A stretch of 64,000 nt of DNA, from contig CAMRHE010000505.1 in NCBI GenBank assembly GCA_947044405.1, positions 992,001 through 1,056,000 on the forward strand. Reading direction: 5' to 3'. Position numbers and translations under genes: made by a program. The notes beneath the pieces were generated by a model. The model did no database searches. It was not told the origin of the DNA and worked only from the letters and a program-made list of their open reading frames with translations. Source of the stretch: Leptodactylus fallax (taxonomy: Eukaryota; Chordata; Amphibia; Anura; Leptodactylidae). Of this stretch, positions 12,113 to 22,740 are shown one piece after another; position 1 is the first letter of the stretch; each line of letters begins with the position of its first letter.

Positions 12113-12124
12113 ATTAGTACTTAC

Positions 12125-13823
12125 CTCAAAATCTGTAAGTTGTTTAAACCTAGTGCAAGTCTCTCTAATCCTTCAGTGTTTAAAGAACATCCAGATAGAT
12201 CAAGTTCTTTTATATTTGTGCAGGTTTCCATGACATATGCTAACACTGTACAGTCTAGAGCTGACATGTGATCACCAGAAAGGTCCAATTTTCTGTATGA
12301 TTGTAATGATTCCAGCACTAGATCCTTATTCCGGCTTTCAAACAGATAGAAAAATGTATTAAGAAGATGTCTCTTCTGGTCTTTGCCTTTGATCAGTCTC
12401 TGTTCTTCTGGAATGAAGTTCTTCAGCCAAGTGATAACATCTCTGGAAGTCTGAGCTGCTTGTTTGTCCAGGTATCCAGTTAGTATTGACCTGGTGGAGG
12501 TGTCTGATAGACCACACAGGAAACGGAGGAACATCTCACCACGTCCATCAGGATAGGATTTGGCTTCTTCTAGTGATTTCTGTAACTTCTCAGGAGAATA
12601 ATCTGTATAATGGACCAAGGCAGAGAAGAATTCCTGAACAGTGAGATGTAAGAAGGAATAGGTTACAGATTCCTCCGATTCCATCAGAAAACTTGATAAG
12701 AGCTTTGACTTATTGTCCACATGGAAAGAATCCAGATCTCGATCATCAAAAATAACCCTGTGATTCATGACTCCATGTTCTGCCATCCATCCGATGGACT
12801 GCAGGATCTTCTGAGCGTCACTTTTCTCCAGGCTGTGATTGGACAGAATGTTGGCGACAAATATGGCAAAGAGCTGTGTCACTGTTCTGGGTAATAATGT
12901 CACCTGCTGGTCACTACTTGTTGTCTGGAAGCTCCTGGATAATACAGTACAGATGATCCAGCAGTAGGACGGGAGGTAACAGAACGTGTACAAGGTGTCA
13001 TTCTGCTTCACATAAGTAAAAGCCTTTTCTGACAGTTCAGGGTTGGAGATGAAATTCTCAAAGTAAATCTGTCGTTCTTCTGGAAGAAACCCAGTGATTT
13101 CTACTATTCTCTGGAAGACTGTACAATCAATTGATGCCAGTCTGGTTGGACGACTGGTCATTAAGACAGAACAACCATTAAGAAGAGACTTTCTCACCAA
13201 ACTAACCACAATCTGACCACAATGTTCGAGCTGTTTAGGATTAGAGCACAAGTGACGTGATGTGAAATCCATTGTATGATTGCTTTCATCTAATCCATCA
13301 AATATAAAGAGAAGTTTCTCTGGATCTTGTAAGATGTTCTCCAGCTGCTCCTCCAGATATGGGTACTGATGAAGGATCATGGTCTCCAGACTAACCTTAT
13401 CCAGTCTGTTGAGTTCCCGGAATTTGAAGAAAAAGACAAAAGAGAATCTTTGATAGAGATCGCCCTTCACCCAGTCATAGACAAACTTCTGCATCAGTGT
13501 GGTCTTCCCTACACCGGGCACTCCGATCACCATTACCATATGTGGTACAAGTCTGGATTGGTGACACCAACGGAACATCTTGTTGGGGGAAATACGCTGT
13601 AATTTACTTTGCGAACCCTTTAAATATTCCTCATGTTTTGCCCCGGTCTCTATGAGCTCATTCTCAGAACGTTTCCAAAAGTGATCAGTGGTGACAATGA
13701 TGAGGTTCACAAAGCGTGTAGAGAAGGGGAAACTGTCCTCTCCCTGATTACATCTTGGAGGTTTGTTCTCTATAAGTTTCTCAGTTTGTTTATATAAATG
13801 TTTCTTGTGACAGTTCTGGATAT
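12125..13823 (-). CDS. NLR-L FISNA-NACHT exon with first LRRs
   Basis: A 1,699-nt uninterrupted exon between acceptor TTTCTACAG (13832-13824) and donor GAG|GTAAGT encodes about 565 residues. In order: a FISNA-like N-terminal segment (about residues 1-90 of the exon product), Walker A GVPGVGKTT, Walker B FIFDGLDE, the TSRP sensor motif, a winged-helix FLHLTVQEF motif, and two LDLSG-type leucine-rich repeats at the end. This is the ATP-binding oligomerisation module of an NLRP-type cytosolic immune sensor; ATP-driven assembly into an inflammasome-like ring is family knowledge. The open frame extends to a Met at 13869, but the splice acceptor and phase (completing a GAT codon) show the exon starts at 13823. 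No stop or frameshift is present, so NLR-L looks intact here. Confidence 0.95.
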
Positions 13824-14912
13824 CTGTAGAAAATAGAAAAACAAAGGTGAAGATAAGAGACTGAAACAAAGAGTCCTTTTAGCTATGCCCCTTTTTCGAT
13901 ACACAGTATAGCACTGCCACATGTATAAAAAGCATCAACACATAATAAATATGGCGCACACATCATTTACCACATATCAGCTTTAAATCTGTCCTGGGTT
14001 TGAGCAATATGTCCAGTTATTCTTTTGTGAAGTTCTTTAATTTATAACACGTTTCTCCCATACTGGCCAAGAGATGGGTCTTCAGGAGGAGAGATAGAAC
14101 CTATCAGGTAAGTTGAACAAAGATGACTGCAGTTTAAACTGCATTTCCTGTGACCCTGATGGTGGGATAATCAGAGTACTTCCACAGAGGGATACATTGC
14201 TCTTCTGTGATCTCACTGAGCTTATAGTCAGGTACACCTGTGGACATCCACAGCATCCTCCAGACTAATCCTCATCTATCATTGCATTATAGTGGTTGTA
14301 TTTTAGCAACCCTCTCTCATGTTCCCTGTGCAGATATTCATCTTTCTGCCAGGTACATTGATTTGAGAAGAGGACTGGTTTTTCCTTGGTATTTGCAAGC
14401 CCACATCCGTTATGGGTAATCTAAACTGAACAAATACCCTTACCTGGGAATGCAGAGGTGTTACACACCTGGAAGCATAGTACTCCACCCTGATATCTGC
14501 ACCACTATTATTACACTGCCCCAGGACTATACATTGGGTGTGTGATTTATGGATTCATTATACACTTTCAGACCATTTTCATTTCTAACGTTCATATTAA
14601 AAGTTAAGTTTTAGACATTCATTAATATATTGAATAAAATTCAAGATTTTTGGCATTGCGGGGATAAAAATAAACACAGGTATCAGTGTGTTTATGTTTT
14701 AAAGCGGTTATTCAGCTTCCAATAAGGATTTGCAAATACATTCACAGCAGTGCTAAATTCTCACTGTTACCTTGTGCAGCCTTTGCGTGGCTTTATTTTA
14801 CTTGCTGCTCCTTGTATCCATGTTATTTACATGCAGTGAATCTGAGGTCAAACTACATTTCCCATGATTCATCTGCCTGCTGTCACTCCCTATGTTTGCT
14901 GCTCACACTTAC
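13824..14912 (-). other. NLR-L intron between linker and NACHT exons
   Basis: About 1.1 kb of unique-looking intron. Short open frames at 14303-14488 and 14686-14931 lack splice sites in phase and resemble nothing known to me. A clear polypyrimidine tract precedes the 13823 acceptor. Confidence 0.6.
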
Positions 14913-14978
14913 CTGTCAGTTCTGGGGTTAGTCGGTGTCCTTCTTCATCCAGTAGGATTTGCTCCACCAGAATGTCAC
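14913..14978 (-). CDS. NLR-L linker exon (66 nt)
   Basis: Acceptor TTCTTATTAG and donor ACAG|GTAAGTG bound a 66-nt exon coding for DILVEQILLDEEGHRLTPEL and a final Thr. Entry phase 1 and exit phase 1 fit exactly between the CARD-like exon (27303) and the NACHT exon (13823), where the junction codon becomes GAT (Asp). It links the death-fold domain to FISNA. Its counterpart in NLR-R at 61961-62026 is nearly identical, including both splice sites. Confidence 0.85.
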
Positions 14979-15089
14979 CTAATAAGAAATGACAGATTAG
15001 TAGGATGTTCTAGTGTATAGACATCTCCAGTGCTGGATGTACCTACATAATATAAGTATGGGATTAAACAATGACCAAGACAGGAAAGG

Positions 15090-15265
15090 TCCCCAGGGGT
15101 GTAGTTATAGAGACTGCAGAGGTAACAGTCACTACGAGGCCCTGGAACCACAGGAGGCTCCAAAGGTCCTTCTGCCACATATAATATATCACTATTCTAA
15201 ATGGTACAAAGTAGGTGTCCCAATACAGATTTTGCACTAGGGCTCCGGAGCTTCCAGTTATGCCT
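15090..15265. repeat. SINE-like interspersed repeat, copy 1
   Basis: Blocks such as GTCCCCAGGGGTGTAGTTAT, GAGGCCCTGGAACC and AGGCTCCAAAGGTC match, in the same order, the sequence at 53025-53165 (AGGCCTTGGACCCC, GAGCCCCAAAGGTC). The copies are diverged, short and without terminal inverted repeats, suggesting a SINE or a fragment of a larger element. Confidence 0.5.
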
Positions 15266-15371
15266 CTGCCTGAACCCTTAAAGAAAATGTCTGCATTATA
15301 ATAAAATTGATGTAAAGTCAGTAAATGTCAAATAATAATTAAAAACAAACAAACAATATACTATATATATA

Positions 15372-16993
15372 CAGTCATATGAAAAAGTTTGGGCACCCCT
15401 ATTAATCTTAATCATTTTTAGTTCTAAATATTTGGGTGTTTGCAACAGCCATTTCAGTTTGATATATCTAATAACTGATGGACACAGTAATATTTCAGGA
15501 TTGAAATGAGGTTTATTGTACTAACAGAAAATGTGCAATATGCATTAAACCAAAATTTGACCGGTGCAAAAGTATGGGCACCTCAACAGAAAAGTGACAT
15601 TAATATTTAGTAGATCCTCCTTTTGCAAAAATAACAGCCTCTAGTCGCTTCCTGTAGCTTTTAATCAGTTCCTGGATCCTGGATGAAGGTATTTTTGACC
15701 ATTCCTCTTTACAAAACAATTCCAGTTCAGGTAAGTTTGATGGTCGCCGAGCATGGACAGCCCGCTTCAAATTATCCCACAGATGTTCAATGATATTCAG
15801 GTCTGGGGACTGGGATGGCCATTCCAGAACATTGTAATTGTTCCTCTGCATGAATGCCTGAGTAGATTTGGATCATTGTCTTGCTGAAATATCCATCCCC
15901 GGCGTAACTTCAAATTCGTCACTGATTCTTGTACATTATTCTCAAGAATCTGCTGAATCCATGCGACCCTCAACTTTAACAAGATTCCCGGAGCCGGCAT
16001 TGGCCACACAGCCCCAAAGCATGATGGAACCTCCACCAAATTTTACAGTGGGTAGCAAGTGTTTTTCTTGGAATGCTGTGTTTTTTGGACGCCATGCATA
16101 ACGCCTTTTTGTATGACCAAACAACTCAATCTTTGTTTCATCAGTCCACAGGACCTTCTTCCAAAATGAAGCTGGCTTGTCCAAATGTGCTTTTGCATAC
16201 CTCAGGCGACTCTGTTTGTGGCGTGCTTTCAGAAACGGCTTCTTTCGCATCACTCTCCCATACAGCTTCTCCTTGTGCAAAGTGTGCTGTATTGTTGACC
16301 GATGCACAGTGACACCATCTGCAGCAAGATGATGCTGCAGCTCTTTGGAGGTGGTCTGTGGATTGTCCTTGACTGTTCCCACCATTCTTCTTCTCTGCCT
16401 TTCTGATATTTTTCTTGGCCTGCCACTTCTGGGCTTAACAAGAACTGTCCCTGTGGTCTTCCATTTCCTTACTATGTTCCTCACAGTGGAAACTGACAGG
16501 TTAAATCTCTGAGACAACTTTTTGTATCCTTCCCCTGAACAACTATGTTGAACAATCTTTGTTTTCAGATCATTTGAGAGTTGTTTTGAGGAGCCCATGA
16601 TGCCACTCTTCAGAGGAGATTCAAATAGGAGAACAACTTGCAATTGGCCACCTTAAATACCTTTTCTCATGATTGGATACGCCTGGCTATGAAGTTCAAA
16701 GCTCAGTGAGGTTACAAAACCAATTTTGTGCTTCAGTAAGTCAGTAAAAAGTAGTTAGGAGTATTCAAATCAATAAAATGATAAGGGTACCCAAATTTTT
16801 GCACCGGTCAAATTTTGGTTTAATGCATATTGCACATTTTCTGTTAGTACAATAAACCTCATTTCAATCCTGAAATATTACTGTGTCCATCAGTTATTAG
16901 ATATATCAAATTGAAATGGCTGTTGCAAACACCCAAATATTTAGAACTAAAAATGATTAAGATTAATAGGGGTGCCCAAACTTTTTCATGTGA

Positions 16994-16996
<3 letters not shown>
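15372..16996. mobile_element. Tc1-like transposon A, 1,625 bp with long inverted repeats
   Basis: The element is flanked by TA on both sides (15370-15371, 16997-16998) and ends in CAGTCATATGAAAAAGTTTG and its near-perfect reverse complement. The inverted repeats run about 210 bp (to near 15590 and from about 16785), an extended IR layout seen in several vertebrate Tc1 families. The few mismatches between the arms suggest moderate age. It sits in the NLR-L intron. Confidence 0.93.
15600..16598 (-). pseudogene. Tc1-like transposase, frameshifted (element A)
   Basis: The minus-strand frame opens at MGSSKQLS (16598-) and continues through a paired helix-turn-helix region (LSQRFNLSVSTVRNIVRKW, GRPRKISERQ) into the DDE domain: WTDETKIELFG (first Asp), then QQDND (second Asp) and NIIEHLWDNLK (Glu). 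The three parts lie in different frames: the first ends at 15942, the middle runs in another frame to about 15850, and the last ends at 15600. At least two indels therefore break the gene, and about 340 residues are represented in total, the normal family length. The protein would have cut and pasted the element; this copy cannot. Confidence 0.9.

Positions 16997-17045
<49 letters not shown>
16997..17045. repeat. (TA)n microsatellite at the Tc1 insertion site
   Basis: About 24 TA repeats directly abut the right end of Tc1-like element A, whose target is TA. Confidence 0.95.
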
Positions 17046-17047
<2 letters not shown>

Positions 17048-17149
17048 CTAATTTAATCCCCTGCTCTTACCTACTATAGTTCTGCAACTTTTTGTTCTTT
17101 GGACAATTTAACCCCATCTGCTGTAATAATATGGCGGATGTTGGGCCAT

Positions 17150-17152
17150 TTA

Positions 17153-17183
<31 letters not shown>
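17150..17183. repeat. (AAT)n microsatellite = 3' tail of LINE A
   Basis: The AAT repeats directly join the 3' end of the LINE on its minus strand, so the tail was probably made by the LINE's reverse transcription and then grew by slippage. The same pairing is seen at 32526-32562. Confidence 0.85.
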
Positions 17184-18167
17184 GTCCTTTAATAGTCCCA
17201 CAATGGGGAAATTCAGTGTGTTACAGCAGCAAAGATAAGCAGATACAAATACAAATACAACATGTACAGGAATGTACCAAGGTGAGAGGCATTACATTAA
17301 TAGCAGACAGACAGATAGGACGTAGCAGAGGAGGGGGGGGATATAACAGGCAGAGAGATATTTCAGTTCTCTGTGTGTAATGATCTCCGCTTAGGTCGGT
17401 GTTGGTTGTACAGCCTAACCGCGGTGGGGAGGAAAGACTTCCGATAGCGCTCCTTCTCACACCTAGGGTGGAGCAGTCAGTCACTGACAGTACTGCTCAG
17501 CGCGATCACAGTCTCATGCATGGGATGGGACTTCTTCTTCATGGAGCTCACCACGGACAGTATCCTTCTGTCACCCACCACCTGCACTGGGTCCAGGGGG
17601 CTCCCCAGGACAGAGCTGGCCCTTCTAATCAGCTTGTCGAGTTTATTTCTGTCCCTGGTTGATATACTGCTCCCCCAGCAGGCCACTCCAAAGAAGATGG
17701 CTGATGCCACTACCGAGTTGAAGAAAGTTCTAAGAAGTGCCCCCCGGATTCCAAAGGCTCTCAGCTTCCTAAGCAGGTAGAGCCTGCTGTGGCCCTTCCT
17801 GTACAGGGCCTCCATATGATCTGCCCAGTCCAGCTTATTATTAAGGAGCAAACCCAGGTACTTATAGGTGTTCACAATCTCGATGCCCGTCCCCAGGATG
17901 TCCACTGGTTTTGGAGGGCATCTGCCTTTACGGAAGTCCACCACCATCTCCTTGGTCTTCCCCGTGTTAATCTTCAGGTGGTTCCGGTGGCACCAGTCCA
18001 CAAAATGCTGGTTCAGTTCTCTGTACTCCCTGTCATCATCATCTGTGATGAGACCCACTAATGCAGAGTCGTCAGAATACTTCTGTAGGTAGCAGCTGGA
18101 TGAGTTGCGCCTAAAATCTGCAGTGTACAGTGTGAAGAGGAAAGGGGCGAGAACCGTACCCTGAGGA
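17184..18167 (-). mobile_element. LINE A, 5'-truncated (CR1/L2/Rex1-like) with RT C-terminal part
   Basis: On the minus strand a partial reverse transcriptase starts at GPQGTVLAPFLFTLYTADF (RT motif 4) and includes the catalytic box QKYSDDSALVG, HLKINTGKTKEMVVDFRK, YKYLGLLLNNKLDW and the C-terminal CWGSSISTRDRNKLDKLIRR region, running open from 18187 to 17477. The first half of RT and the endonuclease are missing: the copy is truncated near 18167. The 3' end reads CTGAATTTCCCCATTGTGGG then TATTAAAGGACTATTATT. The clade is judged from motif style; CR1, L2 and Rex1 were not separated. Confidence 0.9.
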
Positions 18168-18349
18168 CCTTTCATGTTCTCAGACACATGTGGTTTTATA
18201 TACCACTAGTGCGCTGAAGATATCGGTGCCATTAGTTTTGGCACCGATCTCTGCCCATCGTCAGAAGGGCATTCCTGACAGTCTAGTAATGGTAATGCCC
18301 ATAATCATAGTCCACTCAGATAGCAGGCATTTCATTTAGCCACCTGCTT

Positions 18350-18870
18350 TCATTTTCTCCAGTGGGAGCCTTCCAACTTCCATAACAGCTGGAAATCTTG
18401 TGAAGGCTCCCTCACCTGTCACAGTATCATTGCTACAGGCAAGCCTCAATACATACAAAGGCATTTTTCTATAGACTACAATACAGATCTGATGATTGCA
18501 GGTTCAAGCCCCCAAGGAGACTAAAAAATATTTGAAAAAAAGTTTTAAAAAAATTAAAAATAAAAAAAAATATATATAGTCACCCCTTTGCCTAGATCTC
18601 AAATAAAAATAAACAAACATAAACAAACAAATTCTCGCATCCAAAAATGCCCCAAACTAAAAAATAATAAAATTATTTTCCCCATATGGTAAAATTCAAA
18701 ATGGCCAAACTTCAGTTTTTTTCTCCGTTTTGCCTCATAAAAATTTTTAATTACAAAGCGAATGATACATCAGACATTCTATAAAATGATATGAATTACC
18801 AGACCCTGCAAAAAAAAAAAAAAAAAAAGACACCTTATGCAGCCATGATTGTGTCAATATAAAAAAGTTA
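18350..18870. repeat. Interspersed repeat with tRNA-like B box, copy 1
   Basis: GCAGGTTCAAGCCCCCAAGG (about 18500) resembles a pol III B box and is followed by A-rich sequence. A related block (TGGGGTTCAAGACACTTAGG, then A-rich) occurs at about 28000. It is probably a tRNA-derived SINE family or a SINE-like part of a longer repeat. Confidence 0.5.
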
Positions 18871-18927
18871 TGGATGTTTATGGAACATTTTTGTTAAGGT
18901 GTAAAAACATAAGAAAAACAATATACA

Positions 18928-19046
18928 GTGGGGGAAAAAAAAGTATTTAGTCAGCCACCAATTATGTAAGTTCTCCCACTTATAAAGATGAGGCCGGCCT
19001 GTAATTGTCATCATAGGTAGACCTCAACTATGAGAGACAAAATGAG
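18928..19046. mobile_element. Solo end of a Tc1-like element (same family as element B)
   Basis: After TA at 18926-18927 the sequence CAGTGGGGGAAAAAAAAGTA followed by TTTAGTCAGCCACCAATTAT repeats about 120 bp of the inverted repeat of the element at 33248-34812. No second end or transposase follows, so this is a relic. Confidence 0.85.
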
Positions 19047-19789
19047 AAATAGCAATTGAAAGTGGTCAAAGATAATATTGATCTCCAGGCAGTGGAAATT
19101 CATCAGACGTGCTGCCAACTCAATCCCTTTAAAGAGGCCACCAGATTTGTGAGTAGGGACAACAGTGCCATCAATTGTGTTATCCCCCTGATTTTTATAT
19201 TGGCGCAAAAGCTTACAGTGATGCAAAAAGGAATAGAGGTAGAACAGTAGTCTGCTTACTACCCTCTGGGGTTTTTGGGGACAAGTGTGGATGATGTCAT
19301 GTGCAGATGGAAGTGATGGAGGATGATAAACTAGAACGTGGAGTGCAGGAGATGTTGAATGTGGAGGGGGACATAGCAAAGCAATGGAACAAGGATGGCA
19401 TTCATCTTTTTGTGAATTAAATGTTAGATTTTTTTTTAGTTAATATATTTAGTTAATATATTTTTTTAAGCTTTTTTGCTATTGTGTGATTGTTCATACA
19501 ATGCACTGCAAGTGTGGAGACATCAAATGTCAGAAAGGCGATAAAGGTTACCCTAATAAATGCATTTCAGGTGAACATGTTCACCTTATGAAATTGTGAT
19601 TAATGCGGAACATTTATAAAAGTGTCAGCTTTGATATCTTCTGGACTTGCTGTAAAAGATTGCAGAGAAGAGAGTCATACATGTAGTCTACCCACCCCAT
19701 AATTTCATGAATTGGTTATGTTTAACTGAAGCACATTGTCTGCAAGGCGCTGCTCTGAGCTCTGATTCATTCTAAGGTCTTGTCCAAGG
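19047..19789. other. Intronic sequence, no gene seen
   Basis: An open frame on the minus strand (19011-19379) overlaps the Tc1 relic and shows no family resemblance. The rest is AT-rich and unremarkable. Confidence 0.4.
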
Positions 19790-20929
19790 ACAGTGGTGAC
19801 CCTAGCCTCTTTGCTGCCTGAGGCGGACTATAGAAAGACGCCACTACCCCCCCAAAAAAAAAAAAAAAAAAAAAAAAACTGAGTTTCCATGCTACTAGTT
19901 TAACACACTGTTATCGTCGCACAATATACACAATATACACAGTTTTTAAGAATTCTTCTCCCTATATTACTTCAGTATCAGATCAACAACACGGCATTAA
20001 CAATGAAAGTAACTTCACACATCTTCTGCTTGGTGGATGGACGAGCCCACGTGGCCCCCATTCTCTATAATAGGAGCCCCACAGATAGCTGAGGACTGGA
20101 CTTCGGGTATCTTTGGCACTCCCATTAAAGTGAATGAGAGCCCCGCGGGTTCGTCCATCCACCAAGTGACACCTATATATATGGCTGCGGCCAGGCTGGA
20201 TTCCCACCTAGTGGGGGAAAAACCCAATTCTCAGGCTCAGTGGGGGTATCAGCAGACAGACCCCCATCACTCAGGTATTTATCCTCTATCATTTAGGTGT
20301 ATACAGTGCAGTAACATTCTGTGACTTACAGGTGACGTCTCTGACTAATCGGTCACATTTCTCTTCTCTTCCCTTTGGACCGCCATGACCACTTCTTCCA
20401 GCTGTGACTTGTCTCTGTAAAGGTTGCAGCACAGACATCTTTGGCTCCTCACTTTTCCAGGCATCCAACCCACATTGTCCTCACCTACACAAAGCCCCCA
20501 TCCTGCTGCTACCCCCAATTATACAATATATGATATAACCCCCCATAATGAATAATATCCCCAAGTGCATCTTTATATTAATAACATCCGTGTGTACCCT
20601 GTATAAATAGTGCCCCTTATTAATAATACCCCAGGTGTTAACTAATTAAAAGGTTTTCCAAGTCATTAATAAACTAATCAGTGGGGTTCAAAAACCCAGG
20701 ACCCCCACTGATCAGCTGTTTGAATGGTACCTGTGTAAGTGCCATGACCGCTTCTCTGATTACATAGTGTAATTCATCTCATAGCGGCCATGTAATGTAA
20801 CTACAGCCTCGTCCTGTACATGTCTACAGTATGTGACAAGGCTACAATTACATCACACGGTCACTATAAACAGACAGCGTATAATATAAACAGGTGCCAT
20901 AGCCCATGTTTATAGCACCCCATTTTCAC

Positions 20930-21430
20930 ACGCTATGATGTTCCACAGCAGCCCCTGCACACAGTATTACACAGTGTTATGGCCCGCAGCGGCCCCTGCA
21001 CACTGTATTATGCCTCTCAGCGGCCCCTGCACACGGTATTATGCCCCACATTGGCCACTGCACACGGTATTATGTTCCACAGCAACTCCTGCACACAGTT
21101 TTATGCCCCATATTGGCCCCTGCACACGGTATTATGCTCCATATTGGCCCCTGCACACGGTATTATGCTCCACATTGGCCCCAGCACACGGTATTATGCT
21201 CTATAGTGGCCCTTGCACTGGTATTATGCTCCATAGTGGCCCCTGCACTGGTATTATCCTCCATAGTGGCCCTTGCACTGGTATTATGCTCCATAGTGAC
21301 CCCTGCACCCGGTATTATGCTCTATAGTGGCCCCTGCACTTGTATTATGCTCCAGAGTGGCCCCTGCACAGGGTATTATGCTCTACAGTGGTCCCTGCAC
21401 AGGGTATTATGCCCCATAGTGGCCGACCCA
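20930..21430. repeat. Minisatellite, 31-bp unit, about 16 copies
   Basis: Units like CCCCTGCACACGGTATTATG plus CTCCATATTGG repeat every 31 bp (for example 21028, 21059). The overlapping open frames of 77-130 codons here are products of the repeat, not genes. Related units flank Tc1-like element B. Confidence 0.93.
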
Positions 21431-21439
21431 TGAACTATT

Positions 21440-21765
21440 ATTATACTCTGGGGTCTTTTCAGACCCCAGAGTATAATGATTGGAGACCCAGGGGAGAATA
21501 CAAACATAAAAACCAGAGTTACTTACCTATCCTGGACACCGGTGCACTACTTGCAGCTTTCGGCCCTGTTTAATTGCGCACACACGTCACGTGATCAGGC
21601 TGGCGACACGACCTGATGACGTCACCAGAGGCCCCAAGCCTGCTCGGAGTTACATCGGATCACAGGAGGTGAGTAACTGGTTTTTATGTTCCCTCACCAA
21701 CCCTAGGCCTCCGATTATTATACTCCGGGGTCTGAATAGGCCCCGGAGTATAATAATAGTAGTAT
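21440..21765. repeat. Paired GC hairpins in the composite repeat
   Basis: TCTGGGGTCTTTTCAGACCC followed by CAGA (about 21448) and CTCCGGGGTCTGAATAGGCC followed by CCGGAG (about 21724) are short perfect hairpins that also mirror each other across a 250-bp interval containing CGTCACGTGATCAGG. Confidence 0.6.
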
Positions 21766-22239
21766 TTGCGGCCCGCAGCCTAACTTACCGATCCCTGTGG
21801 CCGCTCACAGCGGCATCCGCTTCCCTTTCTGCGGCCCATAGCAGAAGGGGAAGCGGGAACGGCCACGAGCAGACGTGGGGTAGGGAAATAAATAGGCCCT
21901 GACCTACGGCCTATTTATATATATAAAAAAAAAAGTTATACTCACCTGCGATGCCTTGATGCAGCCGCCACCGCCTCCTCTTCTTGTCCGCGACGTCTGT
22001 GTCTCAGCGTAGGCGGCGTGATGACGTCATTGTATCGCCGCCTGCGCTGAGATGCGACGTCTTGTAAACCAGCCCAGGACAGGCCCCGCTCATCTCTGTT
22101 TTTTTTTTTGTTTTTTTTTAAAGCGGCCTGTCCTGGGCTGGTTTACATGAAATAGTAAAAATGCCACCCCCCCGTACAGTGCCGCCCGAGGCGGCCGCCT
22201 CACTTCACCTCATTAGCGATGCGCCCCTGCCAAGGATCT

Positions 22240-22525
22240 AACTTGTTACGGTGTAGCAGGCCAAATTAAACCCCTACCAGATTAAGCGCGGGTATAGTTT
22301 GGTCCAGGCCAGATTACACCCCGGGGATTAACTGTGCCAGGACAAACTATACCCCGAGGTGTAAAATAGCCTAGACCAAACTATACCCCTCCAGGCCAGA
22401 ATATACCCATCTAACATGGAACCCGGGTATAGTCTGGCCCTGGCCACAGTATACCCCTGAGGATAAACTGTATACCTGGGGGGTGTAAAATAGCCTAGGC
22501 CAGACTATATCCCTCCAGGCCATAA
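22240..22525. repeat. Subterminal repeats of a Ginger-like element
   Basis: The motif TATACCCC and its complement GGGTATAGT recur many times in both orientations, together with CAGGCCAGA and GGTGTAAAATAGCCTAG (twice). Dense inverted subrepeats next to a transposase-like gene suggest the 5' non-coding part of the element that follows; the outer end was not delimited. Confidence 0.5.
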
Positions 22526-22740
22526 TGTTATCACTTCAATGGTTTTCTCACTCTGTCTGTAACTTGTTGAAAAGTGTACAGATTTTTTTTTTTTTTATCA
22601 CAGCTGCTTCCTCTTGTTGGAAAATACAGTACAGTGCTTATATTGAACTGACAGTAGATGGCACTGTCCCATCAGTACATAGTAACTTTTTATGTATGTT
22701 TCTCTCTGCTCTCTATGACACCAAACTTTTTCTAATTTTG

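Larger units (their letters stand above)
19790..22235. mobile_element. Large composite repeat bounded by CCTGAGGCGG-type ends
   Basis: The left part reads TTTGCTGCCTGAGGCGGACT and the right part, on the other strand, reads CGGCCGCCTCGGGCGGCACT. These are imperfect inverted ends of a non-coding unit of about 2.4 kb. Inside lie poly-A, a 31-bp minisatellite (20930-21430), two GC-rich hairpins and a CGTCACGTGATCAGG / TGATGACGTCACC block. The same internal blocks reappear around 33165-35350, so this is a dispersed family. Confidence 0.5.

Noticed and set aside
15600..16643. Intact Tc1-like transposase in element A
   Set aside because: The DDE residues are present but lie in three frames, so the gene is broken.
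20300..20490. Possible extra minus-strand NLR-L exon between CTTTACAG and CACCT|GTAAGT
   Set aside because: In the phase needed to join the flanking exons it contains a TGA, and no equivalent was seen in NLR-R between 58070 and 61960.
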